This document shows, piece by piece, positions 15,344-23,359 of a stretch of 55,638 nucleotides of DNA. The stretch is taken from contig NZ_AZUY01000041.1 in assembly GCF_000513935.1 (NCBI RefSeq), forward strand, positions 1 to 55,638, read 5' to 3'. Position 1 is the first letter of the stretch. Every line of letters starts with the position of its first letter. The notes beneath the pieces were generated by a model. The model saw nothing but the letters and a program-made list of their open reading frames with translations. It was not told the DNA's origin and searched no databases. Made by a program: the position numbers and the translations under genes. This DNA is from Mesorhizobium sp. WSM3626 (lineage in GTDB: Bacteria; Pseudomonadota; Alphaproteobacteria; Rhizobiales; Rhizobiaceae).

Positions 15344-16837
15344 ATGCGCGCCAAAAAACTGTCCCTTGTTCTGCTCTGCGCCTTCATGGTGTTCGCAGCC
15401 GCACCGGCAGTCCGGCAGGCGCTAGCCGAGGACGCCGCCAAGCCAGCCGATCCGGGGCTCTCCGATGTGCTGACCGATTTGTTGCATGGCGTCGAAGGCG
15501 AGAATGCCACTTCCGGCCCGGACAAGCGCGTGCCGTTCGGCCGCGAGGAGGTCCAGCTTTCCTTCGCGCCGCTGGTCAAGCAGACGGCGCCGGCCGTGGT
15601 CAATGTCTATGCCTCGCAGACGGCCAAGGTGACCTCGCCTTTCGAAGGCGATCCCTTCTTCGAGGAGTTTTTCGGCCGCGCCCAGCCGCGTGCGCAGTCT
15701 TCGCTGGGCTCGGGCGTGCTGGTCGATCCGAGCGGTGTCATCGTCACCAACTTCCATGTCATCAAGGACGCCGACGAGGTCAAGGTGGCGACCGCCGACG
15801 GCCGCGAATTCGCCAGCAAGGTGATGCTCAAGGACGAAACGCTCGATCTGGCCGTGCTCAAGATCGAGTCCGACAAGTCGTTTCCGGTCATCGCCATCGG
15901 CGATTCCGACGCGCTCGAGGTCGGCGACCTGGTGCTGGCCATCGGCAATCCCTTCGGCGTCGGCCAGACCACCACCAGCGGTATCGTTTCCGCTCTTGCG
16001 CGCAGCCATATCGGCGTTTCGGACTCTGGCTATTTCATCCAGACCGATGCCGCCATCAATCCCGGCAATTCCGGCGGTGCGCTGATCAATATGGGCGGCC
16101 AGCTTGTCGGCATCAACACCGCCATCTACAGCCGCAGCGGCGGCTCGATCGGTATCGGTTTTGCCATCCCCGCAAACATGGTGCGGGCTTTCGCCGATGC
16201 CGCCAAGGCCGGCCTCGATTTCTTCGAACGGCCCTATATCGGCGCCGAGTTCGAAGCGGTGACGCCACAGATCGCCGAATCGCTCGGAATGGAAAAGCCA
16301 ATCGGGGCGCTGGTCTCCTCGGTCGACGCGACGGGTCCCGCCGGCAAGGCAGGGCTGAAGCCGGGCGATGTCGTGCTGCAGATCAACGGCAAGCCGGTCG
16401 AGAGCATCGAGGCGCTGGACTATCGCATGGCGACCCTGTCGATCGGCACCAAGGCAAATTTCGCGATCCTGACCAAGGGCCAGCAAGCAGCCTTGGATAT
16501 CGCGCTGGAGCGCGCGCCGGAGGGTGCAAAAGCCTCGGAGGTGACGCTGCATGGCCGCAGCCCGTTCTCGGGCGCCAAGGTCTCGGAACTGTCGCCGCGG
16601 CTGGCCCAGAAGCTCGGCCTGCGCACCGATCTCAAGGGCGTGACCGTGATCGACATCAACCGTGATTCGCCGGCCGCCGATTTCGGCTTCCAGCCGGGCG
16701 ACATCGTGCGCGAGGTCAACGGCACCAGCATCGACACCGCCGCAATGTTGGCGCAGGTAGCCCAGCAGGATACGCGCTGGTGGCGCTTTACCGTCGAGCG
16801 CGGTGGGCAGATACTGCGCCAGGTGTTGCGTTACTGA
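15344..16837 (+). CDS. Do-family periplasmic serine protease (DegP/DegQ-like)
   Basis: Do proteases degrade or refold damaged envelope proteins. The ATG at 15344 follows TTGGAGGATTCGCA and starts the signal peptide MRAKKLSLVLLCAFMVFAA, with probable cleavage near residue 28. The trypsin-like domain has the full triad: His138 in TNFHVIKDADEV, Asp168 in DETLDLAVL and Ser243 in INPGNSGGAL. Two PDZ domains follow at about 300-390 and 405-495. The total of 497 residues is normal for DegQ or DegP-like proteins. It has its own transcription unit after the rplQ terminator; I could not identify a stress promoter. The frame is open to 15248, but the shorter start gives a proper signal peptide. Confidence 0.95.
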   Translation: MRAKKLSLVLLCAFMVFAAAPAVRQALAEDAAKPADPGLSDVLTDLLHGVEGENATSGPDKRVPFGREEVQLSFAPLVKQTAPAVVNVYASQTAKVTSPFEGDPFFEEFFGRAQPRAQSSLGSGVLVDPSGVIVTNFHVIKDADEVKVATADGREFASKVMLKDETLDLAVLKIESDKSFPVIAIGDSDALEVGDLVLAIGNPFGVGQTTTSGIVSALARSHIGVSDSGYFIQTDAAINPGNSGGALINMGGQLVGINTAIYSRSGGSIGIGFAIPANMVRAFADAAKAGLDFFERPYIGAEFEAVTPQIAESLGMEKPIGALVSSVDATGPAGKAGLKPGDVVLQINGKPVESIEALDYRMATLSIGTKANFAILTKGQQAALDIALERAPEGAKASEVTLHGRSPFSGAKVSELSPRLAQKLGLRTDLKGVTVIDINRDSPAADFGFQPGDIVREVNGTSIDTAAMLAQVAQQDTRWWRFTVERGGQILRQVLRY

Positions 16838-16872
16838 GTTCGACCCCTGATGGGATTGCGCTCCAAACTTAA

Positions 16873-16970
16873 AGCAGATCGGCGTTTTGCCGAAACGCCG
16901 ATCCGCTCTATCTCCTTGTTTTGACGTAATTCCGGACGGAAAAAGGCTTCACGCTTTTCCCGGAATTGCT
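16873..16970. repeat. RIME-like double palindrome upstream of rarA
   Basis: Two palindromes stand in tandem. GATCGGCGTTT (16877-16887) pairs with AAACGCCGATC (16893-16903). AATTCCGG (16928-16935) pairs with CCGGAATT (16960-16967) around GGAAAAAG and CTTTTCC. The text TTGACGTAATTCCGGACGGA followed by CTTTTCCCGGAATTGCTCT is a form I recognise as a frequent intergenic repeat in rhizobial genomes. Family assignment is from memory only. Confidence 0.7.
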
Positions 16971-16982
16971 CTGAGGAAGTGC

Positions 16983-18290
16983 ATGGCCGATCTGTTCAGC
17001 GTCGACGAACCGGAAAAGGTGCTGCCCGGGCGGCCGCTGGCCGACAGGTTGCGTCCGAAGAACCTTGGCGAGGTCGTCGGCCAGGAGCATTTGACGGGCC
17101 CCGATGGCGCGCTGACCCGGCTGATCGGCTCCGGTTCACTGGGCTCGATGATCTTCTGGGGGCCGCCCGGCACCGGCAAGACCACGGTGGCAAGGCTGCT
17201 TGCCGGCGAGACCAGCCTTGCCTTCGAGCAGATATCGGCCGTCTTTTCCGGCGTCGCCGATCTGAAGAAAGTGTTCGAGGCGGCCAAGCTGCGCCGCGCC
17301 AACGGCCGCCAGACCCTGCTTTTCGTCGACGAGATCCACCGCTTCAACCGTGCCCAGCAGGATTCTTTTCTCCCCGTCATGGAGGATGGGACGGTCGTCC
17401 TGGTCGGCGCCACAACTGAAAACCCGTCCTTCGAACTCAACGCGGCCTTGTTGTCGCGCGCGCGAGTCATGGTCTTCCATTCGCTCGGCGAAGACAGTGT
17501 CGCCAAGCTGATGACGCGCGCGGAGGAGACCGAGGGCAGGGCGCTGCCGCTCGATGACGAGGCGCGGGCGATGCTGATCCGCATGAGCGATGGCGACGGA
17601 CGTGCATCGCTGACGCTGGCCGAGGAAGTCTGGCGTGCCGCCAAGCCTGGCGAGATATTCGATCCCGAAGGGCTGCAGCGCATCGTCCAGCGCCGTGCGC
17701 CGATTTACGACAAGGGCCAGGATGGCCATTACAACCTGATCTCGGCGCTGCACAAGTCGGTGCGCGGCTCGGATCCGGATGCCGCACTCTACTATCTCGC
17801 GCGCATGTTCGATGCCGGCGAGGATCCGCTCTATCTCGGCCGCCGGCTGGTACGCATGGCGATGGAGGACATCGGGCTGGCCGATCCGCAGGCACTGGTC
17901 ATCGCCAACGCCGCCAAGGATGCCTATGACTATCTCGGTTCTCCGGAGGGCGAACTCGCTTTCGCCGAGGCCACCGTCTATCTCGCCACCGCGCCCAAAT
18001 CCAACGCCGTCTATACGGCCTTCAAGGCAGCCACGCGGGCCGCGAAGGAACATGGCTCACTGCTGCCGCCCAAGCACATCCTCAACGCGCCGACCAAGCT
18101 GATGAAAGAGGAGGACTACGGCGCCGGCTACCGTTACGACCATGATGAGCCGGACGCCTTTTCAGGCCAGGACTATTTTCCCGAAAAGATGGGTCGACAG
18201 ACCTTCTACGATCCGCCCGAGCGTGGTTTCGAGCGCGATATCAGAAAGCGGCTCGACTACTGGGCAAAGCTGCGCAAAGAGCGGGAATAG
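16983..18290 (+). CDS. rarA: Replication-associated recombination protein A (MgsA/RarA AAA ATPase)
   Basis: RarA is a clamp-loader-like AAA ATPase acting at stalled replication forks. The ATG at 16983 follows GAGGAAGTGC and gives 435 residues; the frame is open to 16887, but that part overlaps the RIME-like repeat. Walker A is GPPGTGKTT at 60-68 and Walker B is LLFVDEIHRFN around 112-122. Sensor 1 lies in VGATTENPSFELN. The C-terminal MgsA tetramerisation region includes ALHKSVRGSDPDAALYYLAR and LVRMAMEDIGLADPQAL. A DUF930 gene starts five bases later, so the two may be co-transcribed. Confidence 0.95.
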   Translation: MADLFSVDEPEKVLPGRPLADRLRPKNLGEVVGQEHLTGPDGALTRLIGSGSLGSMIFWGPPGTGKTTVARLLAGETSLAFEQISAVFSGVADLKKVFEAAKLRRANGRQTLLFVDEIHRFNRAQQDSFLPVMEDGTVVLVGATTENPSFELNAALLSRARVMVFHSLGEDSVAKLMTRAEETEGRALPLDDEARAMLIRMSDGDGRASLTLAEEVWRAAKPGEIFDPEGLQRIVQRRAPIYDKGQDGHYNLISALHKSVRGSDPDAALYYLARMFDAGEDPLYLGRRLVRMAMEDIGLADPQALVIANAAKDAYDYLGSPEGELAFAEATVYLATAPKSNAVYTAFKAATRAAKEHGSLLPPKHILNAPTKLMKEEDYGAGYRYDHDEPDAFSGQDYFPEKMGRQTFYDPPERGFERDIRKRLDYWAKLRKERE

Positions 18291-18295
18291 CCGGT

Positions 18296-18973
18296 TTGCG
18301 TCGCCCGGTGGTCGTCACGCTTCGGGACGAGGCTTCGCCCTGGGGCATTTCAACTTCGGTCGTCCTCCATACACTGTTCGCCGGGACACTGGCATTGATG
18401 CCGTTGCCGAAGCGGCCGAACCGGCTGGAGGAAGAGCGGGTGTCGGTCGACATCCTGACGCCTGAACAGTTCGAGGCATCGGCGAAACCGCCGCCGGCCT
18501 CCGTAGCTCCGGCGCTACCGGCGGCACGGGCGGCAGAGCCACCGCCTGCTTCGAACCCGCCCAAAACCCAACCGCCCGCCGCGCCTGCCATGATTCGCCC
18601 GACGCGGATGCTATCGGCCAAGACCCTGGCCGATCCGCGCAGCAGGCAGGCGCGCGCCGATCTCAAGACCTTCGCATCCGACGAGCGCATGGTGCAGCTT
18701 TGCAGTCTGGAGCCCATGGATCAGATCCGCCAATGGCATGCGGATTTCCAGCCGGAGCGGGTGGTGCCCTACGCAACCGCCGAGGAAAAGATCACCGGCA
18801 CGACGATCGCCGCTGATGGTGCGGCTTTCCGCAGCCGCAAAAACTGGTACAGTCTGAAGTTCAAATGCCAGCTCGCACAGGACGGCGAAAGCGTCATTGG
18901 CTTTGAGTTCCTGGTCGGCGATCCCGTGGCCAGGGACAAATGGGACGAGCTTGGCTTGCCGGCGGTGCATTGA
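18296..18973 (+). CDS. DUF930 domain protein with N-terminal membrane anchor
   Basis: The start is TTG at 18296, with a GTG at 18308 as an alternative; both lie just after the rarA stop. The 225-residue product has one hydrophobic segment near residues 20-36, then a Pro/Ala-rich stretch (about 60-95) like the periplasm-spanning arms of TonB-type proteins. The C-terminal domain contains TRMLSAKTLADPRSRQARAD and the VPYATAEEKI region typical of DUF930, with Cys residues in VQLCSLEP and KFKCQLA. The domain's function is not known. It is probably an inner-membrane protein with a periplasmic domain, co-transcribed with rarA. Confidence 0.8.
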   Translation: MRRPVVVTLRDEASPWGISTSVVLHTLFAGTLALMPLPKRPNRLEEERVSVDILTPEQFEASAKPPPASVAPALPAARAAEPPPASNPPKTQPPAAPAMIRPTRMLSAKTLADPRSRQARADLKTFASDERMVQLCSLEPMDQIRQWHADFQPERVVPYATAEEKITGTTIAADGAAFRSRKNWYSLKFKCQLAQDGESVIGFEFLVGDPVARDKWDELGLPAVH

Positions 18974-19130
18974 CAGCCCGGCAGGCTCCACCAGGCAGCC
19001 AGCCCGGCCGGATACCATGGCCGTTGTGCGGTGACCCAAAAAACCTTATCAAGGCGCACGGTCGGGCGGTGGCCGTTGCCATGATTTGGGCACCTCATTC
19101 GCAACAGGATCGCGCATCGCGCGTGGAAAA

Positions 19131-19952
19131 ATGACAAAAACCCTTCGCAAATCGCTTCGCAAATTCGCTATTGCCATCCCGATTCTTGCCCTTGGCTTCT
19201 ATTTCATACCGATCCTGACGACGATCTTCATCGTCTGTGGTCTGATCGATGTGCTGCGCAACGACAGGAAGGATCTGGCGCTGTTCAGCGGCTACTTCCT
19301 TGGCAACGGGCTTTTCACCTGGTTGCTCTCACCCTTCAACCTGCTGGTCGATCTTCTGTGCTACAGAAATCCGGGCGTGTGGAAGCTGGAGCAGTTTCCC
19401 GCCGACTATCAGCGTGAGGTCAACGAGGTCCTTGATGTCTTCAAGGCGCGCAAGGATGAGATCATCGCCGATATCGACGCCAATTTCGGCGCCGGCCGGC
19501 GCGGCATGTATGTCTACCAGTGGTACGGCAAGCACAGGATAGACAACGTCGAGGAATTCAACAAGGATTTCAAATACATCAAGACGATCGCCGTTTCCGT
19601 CTTCAGCAAGCGCGAATCGACCTCCTGGCATTTCGGGCCGCTGCGGCTCAGCCTGCGCATCCTCTACAATCTGATCCCGGTGAAAGCTGAGATTTTCGTC
19701 GAATGCGGCAACGTCAAGAACTACTGGTACGACAATCCGCAGTTCATTTTCGACGACACGCTGCTGCATCGCTCGGTCAACGAATATGATGGCCGCCGCT
19801 ACTGCGTGTTCATGGATATTATCAGGCCGTCCCCGGTGCCTCGCCTGATCGCCGGCATGCTCGCCATCGTCTCGGTGAGCGTCGAGCGCATCAATTCGAT
19901 GTTCTACAAGAACTGGAAGATGATCGGTTCGACCAAGCCGAAAACCACCTGA
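19131..19952 (+). CDS. AspH/LpxO-like aspartyl/asparaginyl beta-hydroxylase domain protein
   Basis: The 273-residue product has two N-terminal hydrophobic segments (about 12-38 and 51-76) and then an AspH-type Fe(II)/2-oxoglutarate oxygenase domain. Visible motifs are WHFGPLRLSLR (166-176), where His167-Phe-Gly169 fits the HxG form of AspH, and FDDTLLHR (207-214) with His213. Arg222/Arg223 sits ten residues later, where the 2-oxoglutarate-binding Arg is expected. Membrane anchor plus AspH domain is the layout of LpxO, the lipid A hydroxylase, but the substrate cannot be told. The ATG at 19131 has only a weak site, GTGGAAAA. A TTG at 19086 is an alternative. It stands alone after a 157-nt gap. 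Confidence 0.75.
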   Translation: MTKTLRKSLRKFAIAIPILALGFYFIPILTTIFIVCGLIDVLRNDRKDLALFSGYFLGNGLFTWLLSPFNLLVDLLCYRNPGVWKLEQFPADYQREVNEVLDVFKARKDEIIADIDANFGAGRRGMYVYQWYGKHRIDNVEEFNKDFKYIKTIAVSVFSKRESTSWHFGPLRLSLRILYNLIPVKAEIFVECGNVKNYWYDNPQFIFDDTLLHRSVNEYDGRRYCVFMDIIRPSPVPRLIAGMLAIVSVSVERINSMFYKNWKMIGSTKPKTT

Positions 19953-20063
19953 TCTGAAGAGCGGCTGAAGCTGCCTGGTCCGCCGGCAGCGCAGCCGCTT
20001 CCTGCGCAAGGAGCGGCATTTTTGGTGGCCGCTCGCACCATCTTAGTATGCATTTTGAACATT

Positions 20064-20079
20064 GGATCTTATGAGATCC
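20064..20079. promoter_or_regulatory. Perfect palindrome upstream of the AT-rich membrane protein gene
   Basis: GGATCT (20064-20069), TATG, AGATCC (20074-20079) is a perfect inverted repeat 73 nt before the start codon. The surrounding sequence is AT-rich and could hold a promoter. It may be an operator, but no regulator is suggested by the neighbours. Confidence 0.35.
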
Positions 20080-20151
20080 TGTCTCTGACAATTTATCCAA
20101 GCGGTAATTTTTTTAGCGTATCCACCACGCTGGCGGCGCCAATGCGTTTAA

Positions 20152-21849
20152 ATGCCTATTTCTTCACTGTGGCTTCCTTGGGTGGGTCGGTTGACGGAGA
20201 ACAAAGCATTCCGATTTTGGGTCGGGACCTATCTCTGTAGCGCATTGATAGGAATCTCCTTGTGCGTCGTTTATTTAAATCTTGAAGAGAAAGTCTATTA
20301 CTGGGACTTTATTGCTTATTTCAACGGATTTAATCAACTCGGTGCTCTCTTGGTTGAGAGCCCTCTCAAGTGCCTGAATCGATTGGGCCTGTCTATCCAG
20401 ACGGATGATTACGGTTTGGCAATTTTGGTGCCGTTGCTGCCGTTCTATGTGCTTTTTGGAGGTTCAAGGCTTCCATTCATCATCGGAATAGTCACGGTCT
20501 ATCTGGTTCCCACAGTCCTTTTCATAGCGAGAATGAGCTACCTGGAGGCTGTCTCCAAGACGTCGCCATCCCGTGGCTGGGTCGCCGTCTGGATTGCGGC
20601 CTTTCTCTACACTCCGTTCTGGGCGGCGACGCTTCGCGGGTTACCTGATATTGCCGGCTGTTTCACGCTTGCCGCGGCAACGTATTTTCTTTGGAGGTCA
20701 AAGTTCCTGACCCGCGAGCCGGTGATCAGCGGGATTTGCGTCGGCGTGTGTCTGTGGTCTGCGTTCATGCTGCGCCGTTGGTATGCATATGGTGCGATGG
20801 GGATAATGCTCTCCGCGGCGTTCTTTTGCTTGTTGCAGGTCGCGAAGGACCGAAACATCCCGACCCTCTGGAAAGCCGTGTTAGGAGGTGCCTGTGCAAT
20901 TCTCGTTATTCTTGGAACCGCATGGAATTTCCAGCTGCCCCTGATCGCCAGGATCCTGGGAACCAGCTATGGCGACCTTTACAGCGGATACAGGACGACC
21001 TTCGTCTCCCAAGTCGACCAAATAGAATCTCGTCTCAGCTACGTGAACTGGCTGCTGATTTTTGTAGGAATTTACTACTCTATCATACGTCGCAATAATT
21101 TTTCCCTGTTCTGCGTCGTGGCCTCCATACTCACGTTTCTTCTTTTTACCCGCACGCAGGACCTGGATCGGCATCATTCGATGCCACTTTTCCTTTGGCT
21201 CTTTCCTGCATACGCCCAGGCAATCGTGGCCATCGTTTCGATGCCGGCACTGAGATCGCGATGGTCAACCGTCGCCATAGCCGTTGTCGCCGGATTTGCG
21301 TATTTCGGTACCCTTTTACCGGTCGGCCGCCAGTGGCTGTCGCCGGTCAGATTCGTCTTCGCCAGGGAAGCAACGCTTCCCCTTCGACTTGACAATTTGG
21401 AAGAATATAAACGCCTCATTGATGATCTGGTCAACAAAACGAAATCCGGAGACCGTTTCTCCGTATTCGCCTCAAGCTCGGTGATGAGTGATTCTCTGCT
21501 GTTTGTTATGAATCCCGATCTTTTTCCCCACCTTACCTTGTCTTGCCAGGTTGACAGCCGCGACCAATTCCGCGTGGAGCCGTTGAAGTCCAGATATATT
21601 GTTGTAACCGACCCGCCAGTGACCCACCTGCAGCCGGGTGCGCAGATCTGCATTACAATGCCTGCGCAATACATTGTTCAGGGGAAAGGCATCGGAGCCG
21701 CATACAGACGCATTGCGGAATACCAGCTGTCGGGCAACGTTACCGGCTATCTCTACGAGCAGATGCGTCCGGTCAGCAAACAGGAAATCGATGCCCTGTA
21801 CGGCGAATTCAGGAAGAAATATCCAGGCTGGACAACGCCTGAGTGGTGA
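20152..21849 (+). CDS. Polytopic membrane protein resembling GT-C glycosyltransferases
   Basis: The 565-residue product has about ten hydrophobic segments between residues 22 and 400, then a soluble C-terminal region of about 165 residues. After the first segment comes VYYWDFIAYFNGF; an acidic residue there (Asp52) in the first outer loop is the usual catalytic position in GT-C enzymes of the ArnT/PMT type. That assignment is an inference from layout. Codon use and base composition are clearly more AT-rich than in the neighbours (TTTATTTAAATCTTGAAG near 20270), suggesting acquisition by transfer. The ATG at 20152 lacks a strong ribosome binding site. It may modify a surface polysaccharide or lipid, which would fit the AspH/LpxO-like gene upstream. 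Confidence 0.6.
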   Translation: MPISSLWLPWVGRLTENKAFRFWVGTYLCSALIGISLCVVYLNLEEKVYYWDFIAYFNGFNQLGALLVESPLKCLNRLGLSIQTDDYGLAILVPLLPFYVLFGGSRLPFIIGIVTVYLVPTVLFIARMSYLEAVSKTSPSRGWVAVWIAAFLYTPFWAATLRGLPDIAGCFTLAAATYFLWRSKFLTREPVISGICVGVCLWSAFMLRRWYAYGAMGIMLSAAFFCLLQVAKDRNIPTLWKAVLGGACAILVILGTAWNFQLPLIARILGTSYGDLYSGYRTTFVSQVDQIESRLSYVNWLLIFVGIYYSIIRRNNFSLFCVVASILTFLLFTRTQDLDRHHSMPLFLWLFPAYAQAIVAIVSMPALRSRWSTVAIAVVAGFAYFGTLLPVGRQWLSPVRFVFAREATLPLRLDNLEEYKRLIDDLVNKTKSGDRFSVFASSSVMSDSLLFVMNPDLFPHLTLSCQVDSRDQFRVEPLKSRYIVVTDPPVTHLQPGAQICITMPAQYIVQGKGIGAAYRRIAEYQLSGNVTGYLYEQMRPVSKQEIDALYGEFRKKYPGWTTPEW

Positions 21850-21897
21850 CGGCCGATCGGCATTGACCGAGGCTACCGTGTGAGGCAGTAAACTTCC

Positions 21898-22272
21898 ATG
21901 TTCAATCTGCTTCTCGTTATGGTCGGCGGCGGCATCGGTGCAGGCATCCGCCATCTGACCAGTATGGGCGCGCTGCGCCTTGTCGGCCCCAATTATCCCT
22001 GGGGCACGATGGCGATCAACATCATCGGCTCCTTTGCGATGGGGCTGTTCATCGGCATTTTGGCGCGCCGCGGCGGATCGAACGAGCTCAGACTGTTCGT
22101 CGCCACCGGCATCCTTGGCGGCTTCACCACCTTCTCTGCCTTTTCGCTCGATTTCGCGGCGCTATGGGAACGGGGAGCCACGCTGCCTGCGTTCGGTTAC
22201 GCGCTTGCAAGCGTCATTGGCGCGATCATTGCCCTGTTTCTGGGACTTTGGCTCGCAAGAAGCCTGCCATAA
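21898..22272 (+). CDS. crcB: Fluoride ion exporter CrcB (Fluc)
   Basis: CrcB proteins form dual-topology dimeric fluoride channels in the inner membrane. The 124-residue product has four hydrophobic segments. It shows the family blocks GGGIGAGIRHL near the N-terminus, WGTMAINIIGSFAMGLFIGI with the key Asn, and GILGGFTTFSAFSLD with the conserved TTFS pore residues. The stop codon lies within a terminator hairpin (22267-22300). No fluoride riboswitch could be recognised upstream. It lies 48 nt after the AT-rich membrane protein gene, but GC content is normal again here. Confidence 0.95.
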   Translation: MFNLLLVMVGGGIGAGIRHLTSMGALRLVGPNYPWGTMAINIIGSFAMGLFIGILARRGGSNELRLFVATGILGGFTTFSAFSLDFAALWERGATLPAFGYALASVIGAIIALFLGLWLARSLP

Positions 22273-22300
22273 AGCACGCCATGGCATGCTTTATGGTTTT
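22267..22300 (+). terminator. Terminator overlapping the crcB stop codon
   Basis: CCATAAAGCA (22267-22276) pairs with TGCTTTATGG (22287-22296), with an inner GCCATGGC palindrome, followed by TTTT. The crcB TAA stop lies inside the left arm. Confidence 0.7.
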
Positions 22301-22376
22301 GGCCGGCATGCATTAGTGCTATTGCCGCGCCAAGCGCAGGCCAAGAGCCCTGCTCGGGAAAACGGATAGCGAAAAA

Positions 22377-23357
22377 ATGGCAGGCGTTGAACAGATCACG
22401 GTGGAGGCCGGCGAGGCGGGCATGCGGCTCGATCGCTGGTTCAAGACGCATTTCCCGGGACTTGGCTTCGGCCATCTGCAGAAGCTGCTGCGCTTCGGCC
22501 AGATCCGCGTCGATGGCGGCCGGGTCAAGGCCGACACCCGCGTCGAGCCGGGCCAGATGGTGCGTGTGCCGCCGCTCGAGGTGGACAAGAAGGGCGAGAG
22601 CGCGCTCACGGGCCACTCGATCCGCAACCAGGGCGACGCGGATGTGCTCGCCAAGATGCTGCTCCATGAGGACCCGAAAGTCTTCGTCTTCAACAAGCCG
22701 GCGGGCCTCGCGGTTCAGGGCGGCTCCGGCGTCACGCGCAATGTCGACGACATGCTGGAAGCCTGGCGCAGCCAGAAGGGCGAGAAGCCGCGGCTGGTGC
22801 ATCGGCTCGACCGCGATACGTCGGGCGTACTGGTTGTCGCCCGTACCAGGCTTGCCGCCATGAAGCTCTCCGAGGCGTTCCGGGCGCGAGAAACCAAGAA
22901 GACCTACTGGGCGTTGGTCAAAGGCGTGCCGCCCAAGCGCGAGGACAAGATCTCGACCTGGCTGATCAAGGAGCCGACAGAGGATGGCGACCGCGTGCGC
23001 GTGGCCGCGCATGGTGAAAAGGGCGCCGACCATGCTGTGTCCTACTACCGCATCATCGAGCAGGCGGCGCAGACCATGACCTGGCTGGAGATGGAGCCCT
23101 ATACGGGCCGCACCCACCAGCTCCGCGTCCATGCCGCCTATATCGGCTGCCCGATCATCGGCGACCCGAAATACTTCGAAGCCGACACCAACTGGGATTT
23201 TCCCGGCGGCATTCAAAACCGCCTGCACCTGCACGCGCGCCGCATCATTATCCCGCACCCGGACAAGGGCGTCATCGACGTCACCGCGCCGATGCCGCCG
23301 CACATGCGCCAGAGCTGGAACCTGATCGGCTTCGACGACGCCAGCGCGGAGGATTGA
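22377..23357 (+). CDS. RluA-family ribosomal RNA pseudouridine synthase (RluC-like)
   Basis: These enzymes isomerise uridine to pseudouridine in 23S rRNA. The 326-residue product has an N-terminal S4 RNA-binding domain (about 12-66, with RWFKTHFPGLGFGHLQKLLR). The catalytic domain carries the motif HRLDRDTSGVLVVAR starting at residue 142, in which Asp145 is the nucleophile. Further blocks are FNKPAGLAVQGG and YTGRTHQLRVHAAYIGCPII. Length and layout fit RluC better than the shorter RluA. The stop overlaps the TTG alternative start of the downstream exporter gene, and the GTG I prefer lies three bases later, so the two are probably one operon. Confidence 0.93.
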   Translation: MAGVEQITVEAGEAGMRLDRWFKTHFPGLGFGHLQKLLRFGQIRVDGGRVKADTRVEPGQMVRVPPLEVDKKGESALTGHSIRNQGDADVLAKMLLHEDPKVFVFNKPAGLAVQGGSGVTRNVDDMLEAWRSQKGEKPRLVHRLDRDTSGVLVVARTRLAAMKLSEAFRARETKKTYWALVKGVPPKREDKISTWLIKEPTEDGDRVRVAAHGEKGADHAVSYYRIIEQAAQTMTWLEMEPYTGRTHQLRVHAAYIGCPIIGDPKYFEADTNWDFPGGIQNRLHLHARRIIIPHPDKGVIDVTAPMPPHMRQSWNLIGFDDASAED

Positions 23358-23359
23358 TC

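Noticed and set aside
21850..21897. Fluoride riboswitch before crcB
   Set aside because: The 48-nt gap is too short and lacks the conserved pseudoknot sequence of crcB riboswitches.
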